From contig JAWUZG010000056.1 of the NCBI GenBank assembly GCA_036785705.1, positions 4,713,001 through 4,777,000 of the forward strand: 64,000 nucleotides of DNA, written 5' to 3'. Shown here piece after piece: positions 62,629 through 64,000 of the stretch (positions within the stretch are counted from its first letter, which is position 1; each line of letters begins with the position of its first letter). Origin of the DNA: Acanthornis magna (taxonomy: Eukaryota; Chordata; Aves; Passeriformes; Acanthizidae). The notes beneath the pieces were generated by a model. It made no database searches. It was not told the DNA's origin and saw nothing but the letters and a program-made list of their open reading frames with translations. A program made the position numbers and the translations under genes.

Positions 62629-63372
62629 GTGAGCGGCGGGCGCAGGCCCGGCCCGGCCCGCCCCGGCGGCCGCCGCTGCTGCCCGGCTCCGGGGGCGGGG
62701 CGCTGGCGGCTCCGCCGCTGTCCCGGTGTGGGGGGCGGGACCTGTCCCCGCCGTGCCGCCGGTGCCCGGGCGAGGGTCCGCCCCACCGAGCCCCCGGCGC
62801 GGTGTGGCTCCTCTGGGCCGGGCTGGGCGCGGTGTCCCGGCCGGCGGAGCTCCCCGCCCCAGCTGGCGGTGCTCGCCCCGCCGCCTTGCGGCCCGCCCCG
62901 GGCGCCGGAGCTCGTCGGGCGAGCCCCGGGGCAGGTTGTTGCTGAGGGGTGTCCGTGCTTCCCGCTGTCCTGTTTTTGAGCTGCCCTTAATGCCCTTATG
63001 GATGTCGTTGTGGCCTTCTAGTGTTACGTTTCCAAAGCGAAACGTGCGGTTCCTTGATAAGCTGTACTTCCAAAGTGTCATTTTAACAGCTGAAACTCTC
63101 AACCATTATCATTAGTGTTCTCTTGCTCTCCTCCAGCTTGAAGTGAAAGGTTTAACCCAAAGTGTTTTACAAAATATTTTTGAGATGCTAAAAGAATTTT
63201 TTGGCTTACGGACTTCTGCTGAAGTCAAACTGTCCAGCTTTCCACTGAAAGCCATTAAAAATTGATTTTTTTTGTCTCATTTAGGCTATTGAAGAGGAAG
63301 GAGGTGATCCAGATAATATTGAAATAAGTGTTTCAGCTGACACACCCACCAAGAAACCAACTAAAGGCAAAG
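62437..63372 (+). CDS. SLTM: SLTM, first two coding exons (partial, continues beyond window)
   Basis: SAFB-like transcription modulator: a nuclear SAP-domain and RRM protein that dampens transcription. Here only the N-terminus: exons 62437-62628 (64 codons) and 63285-63372 (29 codons plus 1 nt). Residues about 30-66 form the SAP DNA/scaffold-binding domain ([40 protein letters not shown]), almost identical to human. The first 28 residues are an Ala/Pro-rich run ([14 protein letters not shown], then [12 protein letters not shown]) longer than the human counterpart. The ATG has A at -3 and G at +4. Exon 2 continues [20 protein letters not shown]. The RRM and the long charged C-terminal region lie outside the window. 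Confidence 0.96.
62629..63284. other. SLTM intron 1
   Basis: 656 bp; the first half belongs to the CpG island (to about 62940), the rest is AT-rich. Nothing else recognised. Confidence 0.7.
63285..63372 (+). CDS. SLTM: SLTM coding exon 2 (residues 65-94, last codon split)
   Basis: 88 nt, acceptor TCTCATTTAG, donor GCAAAG|GTTAGG, phase 1 out. [19 protein letters not shown] closes the SAP domain. Confidence 0.95.
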
Positions 63373-64000
63373 GTTAGGATCTGTTGATATACTTTATGTT
63401 CTTACACAGGGGTTTTCTGCATGTACCACCTTAAAGAAGGACTGTGAGACTGTGGTTTGTAGTTTGGGTACAGTTGTGACTTTACTGTTCATGACTTCTG
63501 TCATGTCAGACATCCTTTGCCTTGCATGTCTGTTTTCAGTCACTGTATATAGACAATGTATGGGGGTGCTGGAGCAATATGTATAGAGATATAGGTAGAT
63601 GAGAAATGATTGGGTTAAGAGATGTGTGGTGTGAGGTAGTGGCTGTACAGCCCACAGCTCCTGGAGACCTGTCCTGTGTGTGCTGAGGTGCTGTAGATGA
63701 GCCGTGAGGGGTTTGGAGTGTGCTGTGTTCAGAGGTCCTGACCGTGGGTTGTTTGTTACAGGTGCAGGGCCGGGAGCAGAAATTTTGGGGGGCACTGTGG
63801 GGTGTCTGTCATGGCCAGAAGCATCTGTGTAACAGCAGAGGCTCTTCAGCCATGAGCAGGTGCTGGCCCCAGGCTGGTGATGAGGGCACAGCAATCTGTG
63901 GTAGGGGGGGTCACTCCTTGAAGAGAACTGTGTTGTGTGGGTGTATCAGCATGCACTCTACTGAAGACAGGATTTATAAACATGAATTTCCTGAATGGGC
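63373..64000. other. SLTM intron 2 (partial)
   Basis: Sequence after the exon 2 donor to the window edge. No further SLTM exon (next expected: a KKHEAD-type lysine/acidic exon) is visible. The 166-codon minus-strand open frame at 63394-63894 has no recognised domain. Confidence 0.6.

Noticed and set aside
61964..63115. Open frames of 106-235 codons antisense to or overlapping SLTM exon 1
   Set aside because: Shadows of the CpG island and of the CR1 tail; the SLTM frame alone matches a known protein.
63394..63894. 166-codon minus-strand frame in SLTM intron 2
   Set aside because: No recognised protein features; lies antisense within an intron and lacks a matching exon structure.

Overview
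This window is vertebrate nuclear DNA and almost certainly avian. It holds small exons with GT/AG borders, three CpG islands, and several truncated CR1 retrotransposon tails, which are the typical interspersed repeat of birds and other sauropsids. Read exon by exon, it contains two complete genes and the start of a third: CCNB2 (cyclin B2) and RNF111 (Arkadia) on the minus strand, and the 5' end of SLTM on the plus strand. Human 15q22 carries the same order, SLTM - RNF111 - CCNB2 - MYO1E, with the same relative orientations. This supports all three names and suggests that the extreme left edge is close to, or just inside, the 3' end of MYO1E.

Layout. 1-1.5 kb: AT-rich flank with plus-strand poly(A) signals, possibly the MYO1E 3' UTR, converging on CCNB2. 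1.5-6.4 kb: CCNB2, nine coding exons, 401 codons, with a CpG-island promoter carrying two CCAAT boxes 31 bp apart and a CHR-like TTTAAA. 6.7-7.5 kb: a short stretch between CCNB2 and the RNF111 3' UTR that holds exon-like islands not explained by either gene. About 7-53.5 kb: RNF111, thirteen coding exons (993 codons) plus an inferred non-coding exon 1 in the 53.2-53.7 kb CpG island. Its long introns hold two CR1 tails, AC-rich low-complexity tracts and a 34-copy 32/34-bp minisatellite. 53.8-62.2 kb: AT-rich intergenic DNA with CR1 fragments at both ends. 62.2-64 kb: SLTM promoter and exons 1-2; the rest of the gene lies beyond the window.

Functions. CCNB2 is a CDK1-activating mitotic cyclin. 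RNF111 is a RING-H2, SUMO-targeted ubiquitin ligase that amplifies TGF-beta/SMAD signalling. SLTM is a SAP/RRM nuclear protein of the SAFB family. They are linked by ancient synteny and share no pathway as a set. RNF111 and SLTM are divergent, about 9 kb apart; RNF111 and CCNB2 are head-to-tail and very close.

Least explained by known genes: the exon-like segments at 6763-6885 and 7191-7249, the E-box-bearing minisatellite in RNF111 intron 1, the non-canonical GC donor joined to a triple-CAG acceptor in RNF111, and a CR1 tail lying against the SLTM core promoter. I found no clearly new biological system; these are leads of graded strength.
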